64,000 nt of DNA. Origin: Pseudopyrenochaeta lycopersici (Eukaryota; Ascomycota; Dothideomycetes; Pleosporales; Pseudopyrenochaetaceae). The translations under genes were made by a program, and so were the position numbers. The stretch lies in assembly GCA_003313425.1 (NCBI GenBank), contig NHZP01000014.1, positions 1,240,001 through 1,304,000 on the forward strand. The letters are read 5' to 3'. This document shows positions 1-10,957 of the stretch, in pieces; position 1 is the first letter of the stretch; each line of letters begins with the position of its first letter. The notes under the pieces were generated by a model that did no database searches, had not been told where the DNA came from, and saw only the letters and a program-made list of their open reading frames with translations.

Positions 1-1005
1 TCTCTCGCCACCTCAAAATTTCATCGTCCCAGAGGGCAGTCCGGCATTCTTCAAACCACTATCCATACTATAGTTTTGATTTCCCCTGGATTCAAAGAAA
101 GGGTTGAGTATCGCGCCGCAAGGCATAAAGTTGTTGCCCCTGATCGAGGAGTGGGGCCCCGATAGCGAGTCGACCGCCGTGGTCGGGTCAAGCGACCGTA
201 CCAGGTGAATTTTTTCAGCCAGAGTGAGTCTACTACAATCCATTGAATAGTGCTCAAAATCATGTCGTTTGTATATTCTACTTCACCACATACTTCAGAA
301 CTGGAAATTGGGACTGACTGATTGGTCCTAACGTATGTGTATTTCTCAAGCCATTACTCAGGGATGCTAGGTCAAAGCGTCTCCCATACGAAGCCCCTGA
401 TTTGAGCTAACAAGCTGCACATTGAATCACCTCAAAATAACCTTATGCCCCATATACGTAGAAGAAAACTAGCGAAAATGGTAAGAGCAAAAGTAAGCAT
501 GAATACCTATATTGACAATAGAATGTTTGTTCAAGCTAGCGGTGCTGGCCGAACACTACGTAGTACTTCTATTCTTAGCTGCATTTCTTTCCATATTCAA
601 AGCTTGCGCGGGAGATCTAATCGCATTCGGCTTTTTGCCCAGACTGGCCACTATTCTTGTCACGTTTGGTGCGTTGTGCTCCTAAAGCGCGGCGACTCAG
701 CCTGCCAGGCCCGTTTTTCTTGGACACCTATTCCAGTAACGCCAAGTTTGCTCTTCGTTGGAGCATGTAACCCTAACCCTCGTGTAAATCACTTTAGCAT
801 ATATTGTCGGGGTAGGCTTTGCTAGAGCAGATTGAGCAGGTAAATAGGCTAGCGAGCCTCGGCCCCGGAAAAGCCACCGAAAGATCGAGCTTCGAGCGAT
901 CCTGACAGCCGTCAAAAATGATTGATATTGCTTAAAGCCTGCTGTAGGACTTGCGGAGAAAATCGTTGCCTCACTTTTGTCACTCGCTTTTTGTGTTTTA
1001 GCACC
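1..1005. other. no recognised gene
   Basis: Only short open frames occur here and none resembles a family I recognise. A 76-codon minus-strand frame (243 to 13) could be the beginning of a gene running off the left edge, but nothing supports it beyond being open. The last few hundred bases are presumably the promoter and leader of the metalloprotease that starts at 1006. Confidence 0.4.
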
Positions 1006-2044
1006 ATGAATTGGAAATCTTTTTGTCTGTGCGTGACCAATTTGGTCGCAGTTTCCGCTTCTGAACCCCAGACCTGTGGCTCGTCCAACCCACCGGATGA
1101 AGCCTACATCGCTGCTCGCACTCTCCAGGCCTCTCAACATGTTGAACATATTGGTGGGATGTCGACAAAATTAATTGTGCGAAGCGACGCCTTGGTTATT
1201 CCGACCTATGTGCATATTATTGAAGCCAACGCCGATGTTGGATTCGTAACAGAAACCATGCTTGATGCCCAGGTAAGCACTGCCAATGGATCTGTTCCCG
1301 TGCACATGCCATTTTAGCCACTTCACTGCTAATTGCTCCCTAATGTTTTGAAAGATGAGGGTATTGAACAAAACATTTGCTCCGCATAACATTCAATTCG
1401 TCCTAAAGAACGTCTCGCATACCGTAAACGACGCATGGGCTGCGAGTACACGAAATAAGGACAAGTCTCTTGCTCTCCGACAGGGGAATTATGATGACCT
1501 GAATATCTATTTTGAATCGAGAGTCGGCACGTCAACAGATACGATAACTGGCTTATGTGAGTTCCCTGTTCAAGATCCCGCGAATACCGGGATAAACGGT
1601 ACGTCTTGGGCTGTGTTCGACGGGTGCCATATTGGCGCGGTGACAATGCCTGGTGGGCCCGGCATTCCAGGAGATCCAGGAAACAATCAAGGCAAAACCG
1701 GTACTCATGAGGTTGGACATTGGTTTGGTCTGTTCCATGTGTTCGATGGATTTGATTGTAATGGCGAAGGCGACTTTGTGGATGACACGCCAATGATGGC
1801 CGGGGCTTCGAAAGGTTGCAATCTGGGCCAGGATACCTGCCCTGATCACCCCGGTCTTGACCCAATTCATAACTATATGGACTACAGTTCCAATGAATGG
1901 TACGTAAACGTCCGGACTGGCTGCCTTTAAAAACAGTATTGACAAAAGTTTAGCCAATATGAATTTACGCCTGGACAAGCGAATCGGATGCACCAATCCT
2001 TCAACGTATTACGAAAAGGGAAGAAGTTCCCTGCCAATGCTTGA
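1006..2044 (+). CDS. secreted M43 metalloprotease (MEP1/pappalysin-like)
   Basis: Three exons, 1006-1272, 1355-1899 and 1954-2044, joined by GT-AG introns of 82 and 54 bp, give a 300-residue protein with consistent phases. The N terminus (MNWKSFCLCVTNLVAVSA) looks like a signal peptide. The extended zinc motif HEVGHWFGLFH lies at residues 207-217 (His207, Glu208, His211, His217). The Met-turn NYMDYSSNE is about 50 residues downstream, and the last exon ends with the family tail EFTPGQANRMHQ. These features and the length match fungal extracellular metalloproteases of peptidase family M43B, which cut proteins outside the cell. All zinc ligands are present, so it is probably active. The start is chosen because it gives the signal peptide immediately before the mature region. 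Confidence 0.92.
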
Positions 2045-2279
2045 TAGGGTTGCGCTCTTAGTAAAATTAAATGTAAATCTAGTCATGGATGATGAAAGCA
2101 GTGTTTGGGATCCATTGGAGACACGATATGATCGGTATGTGGGGACTCCAACAACCCCACTTTCCGACAATGCTACCTTCTAAAGATCAATGAACTCAAA
2201 CGAATTCGTTATGCTTTATTCACAGTACAGAAAAAAAAAATTCAATTTCAATTTTTTAAACCTCCTGAAATCTCTAGCA

Positions 2280-2923
2280 ATGACCGTCAAGAGTTACCCA
2301 GATGTCACTTTTGAAGGTGAGCTGGAACGGAGCAATTTCCTTTGAGCAGATTGTGGTTCTGATCCTGACATTAAAAGAGCACCTTGCATGCACCCGCATC
2401 TCTTTCGAGTGGGCTTGTAGCTATGATACTAAAGTATACACACCCCCTGATATTTTCAGCATTGTCACCTTGATGCTAATGCTTGTGGTTATGCAAGGAT
2501 TGGGCCCGACTAGAAAAAGTTTTGCTCCCCGAGTTACACATCGACTATACGGCTGTTATGGGTCCTGGAAAGAAGTGGCCAAGCATGCCAGCGCATGAAT
2601 TTATAGTAATGATGAGCAGGGCAGACGAGCTTGGGAACCCTCTAATCGCTACACAGCATCTTCTGGGTGCATCCTCGTGGGAGCGAATCAACGAATTTGA
2701 CATCGTTGGCACGCATCAGCTGAGGGCTGCACACATCAGGTACGAAGCCGATGAGTTGGGGAATAGATCCCAAAAAATTTCATCCTCAGCGCATGGCCAT
2801 GCGATCATCAAGCATTTCTATAGGAGGGGGGCAGATGGTATATGGAAGCTTGCAGGTCTACAGCCATCTGTTCTTTTCAATGAAGGAAGCATCTCATTGG
2901 TTTTCCAACGGAAGTCAAATTGA
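2280..2923 (+). CDS. scytalone dehydratase-like protein
   Basis: Three exons (2280-2316, 2378-2433, 2498-2923; introns of 61 and 64 bp) encode 172 residues, the length I recall for Magnaporthe scytalone dehydratase, which dehydrates scytalone in DHN-melanin synthesis. Diagnostic blocks are FEWACSYDTKDWARL near the N terminus, IDYTAVMGPGKKWPSMPA, ATQHLLGASSWE, GTHQLRAAHIRY and GIWKLAGLQP. The Tyr-Asp pair, the second-strand Tyr and the two central histidines are present. When GHAIIKHFYRR is aligned to the family block GHAHSANLHWYKK, the catalytic Ser and Asn positions appear to be Ala and Ile. It may therefore be a paralogue with another substrate rather than the melanin enzyme. No polyketide synthase or other melanin gene is nearby. 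Confidence 0.82.
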
Positions 2924-3981
2924 GTTCATTTCTCGGACGCATAGAAGAGGGGCTGATTTCAAGCATGTGGAATGAGTCGGCGCTTGAAAGGGAAAGTTGT
3001 AGCACGTGCTAGGGCGCCAAACTAGCCGTGTAGGTAAGACAATGCATCTCACATGCAAACTTTAAAACGAATAAAATAATCCACCGCGCGAACATGTTTG
3101 ATTCTTCTCGAGCTTGAAGCAGACTGGGCACGGATATAGAGCCTACTGCTAGACATGTTAATGGTTCGGTCAGTGTTTCGAAGCACAAGACTTTGTCGGT
3201 CCAAGAGACAAAAGTATCAGTGCATATTTATTCCTCCCTAATCTTGCCTTCTCATCACCTGCTCAATATCTACTTCACGCAGCTCACAAACCGCTCCACC
3301 TAAAAGTTTGCGCACATGCAGTTTGCGCCCAGGTTCATCTCGGGAAGCTTTCCATCCTTAGTGGATTGTTTTGAAGTATTATTTAGCCATTACTCATTAA
3401 AGTGCTTGCTCAACTCCAAGAGTGAAAATCCCCATAGTTTGTAAAGATTTTGTGCGAGAATAAATAAAGTCTAAGGGGGGTATCACCAGACCGAGCTGTT
3501 GATAAAATAAACAACTCAAAATTCTATATCTAACGTGGTACAAACCACAGACATTCAAAAGTCTTCGCTGAGAGCAAGTAATTTTGGGCGCTGTATAAGC
3601 TTTGTGTATGTCGTTGCTGGGTCGTCTAGCCTGCCGTTGCGAAGCAATCTATCGCTCGAAAATCTTGAGTTTTTATACATCGAAGCCAAATAATATCATG
3701 TGAGTCTCTCAATTTGAGCACACCAGGATCCAGGCATCAACTAGTCAATATCAGTCACGCCTTCGGCTGAGAGGATGACCCAAGAGCATCGCAAAGCCAA
3801 AATAGGGGTGAACAGAAGTGCATGGTGAATCGTGGCTCTGTCATTTGCACTACGTGGTCGCAATACAAGCTCAGACTGGTTCTTGTAATCTCCTCTTCAG
3901 TGGCTAGTTTTGTCTTCCCAGCTAACGCGGCATCGGGTTAGCACAGACCCGTCAATAATCCTCTGCCCAATGGCTAGAAAC
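2924..3981. other. intergenic, no gene seen
   Basis: This is the space between the convergent 3' ends of the dehydratase-like gene and the carrier-like gene. I see no family match, no RNA gene and no clear repeat. Confidence 0.4.
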
Positions 3982-5376
3982 TTACAGGTTCAGGAACAGC
4001 TTCCAAAGGATAGAAAAGAGAAGACCTTGTAGTCCGTTGGCAAGAATACGGGTCTTTAGACCACGACCAAAAAGGCCTAGCCTGCCATCCTCCCGCACAA
4101 CCCGCCTAGCGGCTTCCGCTGCGTCTCGGTGTTAGGAGCCTACTGGTAAATGAAGCGCTCCAAATACATACCGTACGAAACTTTGGTGTCGTTGACCTGG
4201 CGATAGGTCTTAATTACTCTGAGGGAATTGGAGATAGAATCTGAGACGACCGAAGCACAGAACCCAATGAAGGCTAGACGCAGAAGCCACATGAAAATTT
4301 GGTGTTTGGATGGCTCGTTGATAGCTTCTGAAAGCCAGTTATACTACAACAAAAAATCAATGCCAATGACAAAATTGAGCTTAATGTGGACTTACGGTAG
4401 CAAACCAAGGGTAGTGTCCAACGAACGTTGCGGCTGCGGTGGCAAAAGCTCCCCACCACAGGCTCCCAACACCATCTTTTCGGACGCGACGTCGGAGTAA
4501 TGCAGTTCCACGGGCGCCTTGAGCTTGGAGAGTTGTCTTAAGAGTGTCAATAGGCGTTAAGATCATCCGAAATGCAGCTGCGCTTTGCGAAATGTCAATG
4601 CCAACCATAATGTGATGGAACAACTAGGCCATACCAGAGAGAAGCGAAAATTGTCTGAATAGGCGAAGGCAATCTCGACAGGGAGGAGTTTGAATGAAGT
4701 AGAGCTAAAATACCGGCATTTGCCGCTGTGTCGCCGAATCTTGCCACAGGTCCTACAGTATCGATGATCAGTGCCGTATTCAAGATTATAGGGTCAGACA
4801 TACCCTGAATAAGAGCAGCACCAATGCCTTGATAGTAACGCCGCGCACCACCATCTTGGTAAAGCGTCTTCGTTGCAATAGATAAAGATGTCCCGTGGCG
4901 ATATTGGTAGTTCATGATGGTTCGAACCGGCTGCTCCACGCATCAGTGATATGATGTAGGATACAAACTATTTGTTTTACGAACCATTAACAGCAGGACT
5001 TGAAGGACCATTGCCGCTGCACCACTCAATCCGCCACCAAGAGCGCGTTTTAGAGCCCCCTTGAGGTCAAACTGCGCGGGTTAATAAGTTTATACTCCCT
5101 AAGACTCATCGCGCGGAGAGGGAGCAAACGCACATCGACATCGTCTAAATCAATGCAGGCTTTCACAAATACCGCAAGAATGGCCGCTGCGAGGCATATC
5201 CAGAGAGCGTACCACGCATATCTCCATCGGCCTGGTGAAGACTCCTGCTGCTTGGATGACAAATCGCCTTCATCAGACGAAGACGCATTCGTTTCGTGTT
5301 CTGCATCCTGACTCGCAAGCAAAGGAGATTGTTCATTTGGCTCTGATACGGGAGATACGTTAGGATGCGACGCCAT
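3982..5376 (-). CDS. mitochondrial carrier-like membrane protein
   Basis: Seven exons on the minus strand (5376-5134, 5071-4985, 4933-4804, 4752-4635, 4582-4396, 4343-4172, 4124-3982) join in frame through introns of 47-62 bp to give 359 residues. After a hydrophilic N terminus there is a transmembrane helix (WYALWICLAAAILAVFV). Blocks typical of a fungal mitochondrial-carrier-domain family follow: GGGLSGAAAMVLQVLLL, RTIMNYQYRHG, RFGDTAANAGILALL, AAAFRMILTPIDTLKTTLQ (carrying the Px[DE]xx[KR] carrier signature), SNSLRVIKTYRQVND and LFGRGLKTRILANG. The substrate is unknown and a location in mitochondria or another organelle membrane is inferred. An upstream in-frame ATG at 5514 would add 46 basic residues. 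I prefer 5376, but a longer, possibly targeting, N terminus cannot be excluded. Confidence 0.85.
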
Positions 5377-6100
5377 TGTGTCGGTTCTATTGCTATTGAC
5401 TGTGAGAAGGCTGGCGGAGTTGCGCTTGGAACGTTCGACGTTGCTAGGACGCTTGGGACAAATGGCGGCCGAATGACGTGCCTTTCCGATGCGTTTCCGA
5501 GCGGCAACTGCCAAGGCCTTTTAGCGCCTTTTTAACACTAATCCTACTCTTTTTGAGTTCTGAAGTCTCTTGAAAGCTTCAAATATTCACTGACGAGTCT
5601 GCGTAGGATTTTGGAACCCTGTTTAATCTACAATCATTCTCCCTCTTAGCGAAAATATTGAATTGAGCAGGTCGCGTTGCGGTGTGCCATCCCGCTTCCA
5701 TTACGTGGGGTCGGATTGAGCGAGTTTCACCGAACTTCATCCGTAGCGATAGCGGACCATATGCGTTGCAGACTAATTACCTTCGGAGGAGGATCTGATT
5801 CCCTACTTCGAAGATCTCCTAATTCTACTAACTGCAGCTTTCCCGAGATTTTAACTACAAGTGCACAGTTCCATGCAAGATAAGGCGACATATAGGAAAC
5901 GTTACATCTTGGCATCGATGATGTGCTGCCCACAATTATTTGCGTGATGCTCGATTTTTGGTTACCGAAACGTCGCTAGGTGGTAGAAAATTTCGGGGTG
6001 CAGCTATTTAACACATGATGTAAAGCAGCCTGAGCCAGCCTGTATATTATCAAGAAAGCTTCCAGTGACCCCGTCAGCGCTGACTGCCAAATTCGTCATC
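5377..6100. other. divergent intergenic/promoter region
   Basis: This is the shared upstream region of the carrier-like gene (minus) and the MFS gene (plus). No further gene is recognised apart from the possible N-terminal extension of the carrier up to 5514. Confidence 0.4.
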
Positions 6101-7668
6101 ATGGCAGGCTCGTTGAGCACTAGGCATACTGGCCTAGGGAGATATTTCCCTTATTTCACGAACGAGGAGAATGTACTTCGTACGAAGCTCGATTTCCTGT
6201 TATTATTGTGGATGTTCATTGCGGGAATCATGAAGGAGATGGACCAGAGCGCGACAACACAGGCATACGTCTCGGGCATGAAGGAAGATCTGCAGCTCTA
6301 CGGCAATGAGTTGAATTGGTTTCAGACCTACTTTTCGATTGCATACGCAATTTTCATCGTTCCATCTCAGATGCTACAGACAAAATTAAGGTCATCGCTT
6401 TGGCTTCCCTTTGCCGAAATTACATGGGGTCTGTTAACACTATTGTAAGTCACCAGCCGCATGATACAGTTGAACCTACGATAACGGCTGATTATTAGAA
6501 TAGCACATACAAAGCAAAAAATGCCTCGACAATCTACGTGCTTCGATTCTTTCTTGGTGCTCTCTCAGCAACATCCTGGCCAGGTATCACAGCACTCATC
6601 ATGACATGGTACACACCCCGCGAACTCGCCCTCCGCCTTGCTATCTTCAACGTTTCCGACGTAGCAGGCGCCATGTCCCTTGGTGTTGTGCAAGCCGAAC
6701 TGTACGTCAATATGAACGGCGTCTACGGCCTTGCCGGCTGGCAATGGTTATTCATCGTATCTGGTGCTATTACTGTCCTTCTTGGGATCTTGGGCCTCTT
6801 CATCGTCCCAGATTCTCCCGCAAACACGCGCGCCATATGGCTTACTACGCGCGAAAAGAAACTTTCGTGTGACCGAATGCAACGAAGTGGTACACAACCG
6901 GCACGCCTCATACCTCTTCGCGTACTCCACGCAAAACTCCTTCTTCTGATACGCCATCCACTCACATACCTCTATATTGCAGCATTTGTTCAGAATGCCT
7001 GGGCGCACCGCGCAAACTCGTACATTCTGCTGTACCTGAAAGGTGTGACTGACTCCTCGGGTTCGCGGCTGTATTCCACATATCAGGTTAATCTTATTCC
7101 TCTGGGAGGTTACGGACTACAAATAATTACGAACATCGGGCTCAATGCACTTGGGGACTGGAAAGCCTGGCGCTGGCCAATCTTAGTAGGTTCCGGCATC
7201 GTGCATATCATTGCGTGTAGTATTTTGTCTGCGTGGCCAAATAGTCACGGTGGCATCATGTTTGCATATTTCCTCACATATGCGACGAATGCCGGTGGTC
7301 CGGCAATTATTGCTTGGCTGGCGGAACTTTTGCGCATGGAACCAGAAGCCAGAGCGATCATTGTCGGCATGAGTGTCACGGTCGTCTATGTAGGGCATGC
7401 GACTATTCCGCTTGGGGCTTGGAAGGTCACGGATAGTCCAAGGTATCCAATCGGGTTTCCGCTTGCTGTGGCGTTTGCGGCGGGTGCCATAGGCGCTGTC
7501 TTAGCCATAAGGTTTTGGTTCGTAGAGAGATGGCCAGAGTTTGAAAGAGCTGGCTATGAGGGTAGAGTTGAAGAAATAGAATTCCATATCACGAAGGGGG
7601 ACGAGGAATCTCAGGGAGAGAAAAACAGAGTGAGGTCTGAAGATGTTAAAACATCAACATCTAAGTAA
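6101..7668 (+). pseudogene. Dal5/Fen2-type MFS transporter with a frame break
   Basis: Exon 1 (6101-6444) begins a major facilitator of the anion:cation symporter family (allantoate, pantothenate and nicotinate permeases). It contains DQSATTQAYVSGMKEDL and helices FLLLLWMFIAGIM and FQTYFSIAYAIFIVPS. A GT-AG intron (6445-6498) leads to exon 2, which encodes the remaining helices, including RFFLGALSATSWPG, WQWLFIVSGAITVLLG and GFPLAVAFAAGAIGAVLA, to the stop at 7668. The exon 2 start reads LIAHTK, as the family expects, but the next in-frame bases run off frame at a six-A run (6516-6521). The true continuation (NASTIYVLRFF) is in another frame, and the spliced length is not a multiple of three. 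A one-base change in the A run restores the frame. It is thus either a fresh pseudogene or a sequencing error; the rest, about 500 residues, looks intact. Confidence 0.75.
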
Positions 7669-9112
7669 CGAACAAGATATTGATCGACTATACGATGAAC
7701 TTTGAGGTTGAAGCCAGCCGTGCAAGACAAAGGCAAGCTCAAACAACACTTGACCACATAATAGAACAAGCCAATCGGATCGACCTCGCTGCGCTCTCTA
7801 GTTTCACAGCCTTGATGCAAACTTAATCTGGTGACAGGGGACCCATTAAAACTTCTTTATTTAATACAAAGCCATACGATCAATAAACTACTACTAGAGA
7901 GTGGCGCCAAAATGTAGGCTGTCGCCTCTTGGTATGCGCGTCATTCACTTTGCTCAGCATGCCAGATAGAGGCATTCAGCGAATGAAGTTACTGGTTGAA
8001 ACGAAGTTAGTAAGAATGTAGTCAAATCGAAATAATTGTCTCGATTGTCAGTGTGGGTCATAAAACGGGATCCGGCAACAGTTGATATTCTGCTGCAAAG
8101 GGATGCTTGCCTGGGTTTCTCAAATGTCCGAAGAGAAAATCTGCCCCTCAATTGAACTTGTGCCGGCGATGATTTACCTGGGCATTATGAGGTCTATTGT
8201 TAAACTAGTTCCAGCATAGGTACACAAGTGAATCTGTTATGTACCCTCTAGCTCCTCTAGCTATGAAAGGGCCTATCAATATGATAATATGAGATTTTTC
8301 ATCTAAAAGAAAGCAGGTCGTTAAAATTTAAGTCGCTGTAATTCTCCGACGTGCGTGTTAATGCAGAATTGATTTATTGTTACTCATATGGGTTCAAATG
8401 CGACGCATTGTGGTGCAATGGGCATGTAACCTCTGAGTATTGCTTACATTATCAAAGCCACTATCCAAGAATCCCTGATATTGCTTCAGAATATGATCAA
8501 GTCATGGAACGCAAAAAGCCCGCAGACGAATGGATGAGTAAGGTGTAGGTGAAGTTAGGGAATCTTTACGGACCAGTGAGAACCACGATATCTGTCATTT
8601 TGGAGTGGCCAAACTTGGCTTGCGGCTCACAGAAGACTAAGTGAAGACAATCTAGGCTGCAAATTCAGATGTGAGATCGATCCACATCTGAGTGTTAGAT
8701 TCCGGGATGGAACACAACGCCGTTATAAACCCAGTTGTTTCCTGACGTGTTCTGGACCGATTATTGGTTTTTCTACGTACTTACACTAAGTATACTAAGT
8801 CCTTCTTATCTGCATTCTATCATTATTGAATGGAGCTGTTCGCCTTTTATCAGCAGCTGACGTGCAAGTGTGCAAATGCTGCCTACCATACTTGTATATC
8901 GATAACAACGAGATTCGACGATACTGGTTTCGCGAATGTTACAGTCCGCCGATCACACGTCGCAGTTGCGTTCGCAGCAACAACGGCGCAGCGCTGAAAC
9001 GTGTTTTACAGTTGGGTCAGGCATGAAAACCCCAGATGCGGCCTTACTCACGGAGCGCCCAGTTTTACAGGTCTTATGCCCGAATCTAACGTTCTGTGCA
9101 TGTAGCTGTATC
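7669..9112. other. intergenic, no gene seen
   Basis: Base composition is ordinary. Small open frames (for example 65 codons at 8351-8548) show no recognisable family, signal peptide or motif. Confidence 0.35.
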
Positions 9113-9118
9113 TATAAA
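9113..9118 (+). promoter_or_regulatory. TATA box of the small secreted protein gene
   Basis: TATAAA lies 135 bp before the ATG at 9253. It is followed by a pyrimidine-rich leader (about 9180-9250), as is common in strongly expressed fungal genes. Confidence 0.4.
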
Positions 9119-9252
9119 TCCTATCGGCCCCAGGCTCAAGGCCACCAGTTTATAACAATTCAAACAAAGCCTATCAGTCCAACCGTTCTTCTACCCTACT
9201 TCTTACTAGTTAGCACTCGACATTATTGTATTTCTTTCCAACCATTCCAAAC

Positions 9253-9517
9253 ATGTATATCAGCCTCCAATCTATGTTTGTCGCGCTGGTCGCTATGACG
9301 CAACTCGTGGCCGCTGCTCCAGTAGGAAATCCCCCTCCTAAGGTCCATTGAAGGCCCTCCATATATAGCCAATTTCTGACCTGGCATATAGCAAAGCGCG
9401 CGCGAAAATTTCAAGCAGCGGTGCCTAAGCCAAGCCTGCATCGACTCAGTCGACTCAGGTTGCCCGTTAAGCAATATCAACTTTGCACTAGGAGGCTGCG
9501 ACGATCCAAGCCAGTAA
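9253..9517 (+). CDS. candidate small secreted cysteine-containing protein (71 aa)
   Basis: Exon 1 (9253-9342) encodes a strong signal peptide (SMFVALVAMTQLVAAA) followed by PVGNPPPK. Left unspliced, the frame stops two codons later. A 49-bp GT-AG intron (9343-9391, branch-like CTGAC before the acceptor) joins it in phase to exon 2 (9392-9517, 42 codons including TAA). The mature part is about 49 residues with four cysteines, in the pattern C-x4-C-x7-C-x13-C. Size, secretion signal and cysteines resemble effector-like or antimicrobial-type small secreted proteins of fungi, but I recognise no named family. The donor GTCCAT is weak, so the model needs RNA support. A GTAAGA at 9514 could be another donor leading to a longer product. 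Confidence 0.5.
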
Positions 9518-10407
9518 GAGCTTAATTAAGAGAAGAGAATCAGAGTGGATAGTTGGAATGTTGTTGGCAGAGTGCACAAAGCTCGTGGATGTTCAGGTTA
9601 CTAGCGCAGCGCGGTCTAGTAACCCAACAATACCGAAGAGATGTGGCATTGATATCGTCCAAATATCTAACAACATTACTCCTTCGTCTCAGACTTCATT
9701 TCATTTCAACTTAAAGAGAAAGTGAAATATAAACCATATTATTTCTGCTGGTTGTCATAAGCTGGTTCACAATATGTGTTGGAATATAACAGTGGTAGTA
9801 ATAAATATAAACTACCGATGAGCCTAGTAAGCTTTCGCGAGTAGAAAATTTCAGCAGACATCATGACATTAGTAATAAACCAAAGTGAAGAATGTAAAAC
9901 CGAAACATTGCCAAGGCTGCTCGTGTCAGCTTGCAGTAGCTGCTCTCCCCAATATTAAATATCATATATGAATTATATTATACGGGTAACATTTTCGAAC
10001 AGTCGGTAAGGGCTTTGTAACCAGAGGGTTGAATTGGAGCTTTCCGAATGCTCTGAGTTTTTGTTTTTGTTGACACCTGAGGCAATCATCTCTCCAACAG
10101 ATCTATGCGAGGATACTAAAATACATAATTTCATCCTTCCTACGTTAGTCGTAGGGCTAATTATCCAAGCACTCTAGTTCTGGGCCAGTCCCTAGTCAAG
10201 AGACTACATAGGGCTATAACCAGCTCTACTACCTGGTTTTCCACAAGATGGATACTAGTTGTCATGAAATTCAACCGCGGCGCTTCTTATCGAAGTAGAC
10301 ATGACAGTTGCCTGCTTTTTCAAGGTATCATTTTTGAAAGCCATTTTAAATTTCTAGGGAAACTACGTATACAACCAGATTGCCAGGAAATAACATTTTC
10401 CTAATCT
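9518..10407. other. AT-rich intergenic, no gene seen
   Basis: No reading frame of note and no family match. It lies between the small secreted protein gene and the 3' end of the CFEM gene. Confidence 0.4.
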
Positions 10408-10957
10408 CTACAAGACACCTTTTACTAAAGAAAACATCCAAAAAATGAGCAAAAGTTTGGCCATATAGTCTACTCTAGAGTTTGTTGCTGGAATCTTGGA
10501 TGCAGATGAACTGCTTGTGGCGAGGGGGTTTATTGCTGTTGTGCTAGGCGCGCCCAGTGTTGTAAATGTACTTGTCAAGCTCGAGTTGACTGCAATGGTG
10601 GTACTGGAAACAGGCTTGATTGTTGCATTCGAAAGTGAAGCTATGTTTGTAGTGGTGACGAAGGGCAGCGACGAGACTCCAGCATTTCTGCAGATCTCTG
10701 CAGCGATGGGAAAGACTTCTGAGGAGAACTTAGTATGCGGTATCACGCAGCACCCGAGGCAATATAGAGAAGGCCTTACTGTCGGCATCGTCAATTGTGC
10801 AGTTTCTGTTGACACATGGTTCTGCGTACGTGATGACTCCGGATAGGCCAACAGTACAAACGCATTCCAAGTTTGTGATTTCACAGCTTGTCCTAGCGAT
10901 GCCGTTGATGATGCATCCAGTCGAACAAAGAGGCAATCGGGTTAATTGTTCAGACAT
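10408..10957 (-). CDS. CFEM-domain protein
   Basis: Two exons (10957-10780 and 10718-10408; intron 61 bp with branch-like CTAAG) encode 162 residues. Eight cysteines at residues 11, 15, 25, 32, 34, 48, 53 and 69 have exactly the spacing of the CFEM domain, the fungal extracellular fold used for haem/iron capture and in some effectors. A Ser/Thr-rich stretch follows, and the hydrophobic tail LLLIFWMFSLVKGVL fits a GPI-anchor signal. Two oddities stand out. The protein starts MSEQLTRLPLC with no signal peptide, and an in-frame TGA lies two codons upstream. The position just before the fourth cysteine motif, usually the Asp that binds haem iron, is Asn (ITNLEC). The TATA box at 11021-11026 fits transcription starting just upstream of this ATG. 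Confidence 0.82.

Noticed and set aside
1..263. Possible N-terminal fragment of a minus-strand gene at the left edge
   Set aside because: Two overlapping short frames, neither with a recognisable domain. The window ends before it can be judged.
697..1149. 150-codon minus-strand ORF
   Set aside because: Antisense shadow overlapping the first exon and leader of the M43 protease. No family resemblance.
2280..6100. A melanin or polyketide biosynthetic cluster around the scytalone dehydratase-like gene
   Set aside because: No polyketide synthase, hydroxynaphthalene reductase or cluster regulator is present nearby. The neighbours are a protease, a carrier and a permease.
8351..8548. 65-codon plus-strand frame with several Cys
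   Set aside because: No ATG at the indicated start, no signal peptide, no recognisable pattern.
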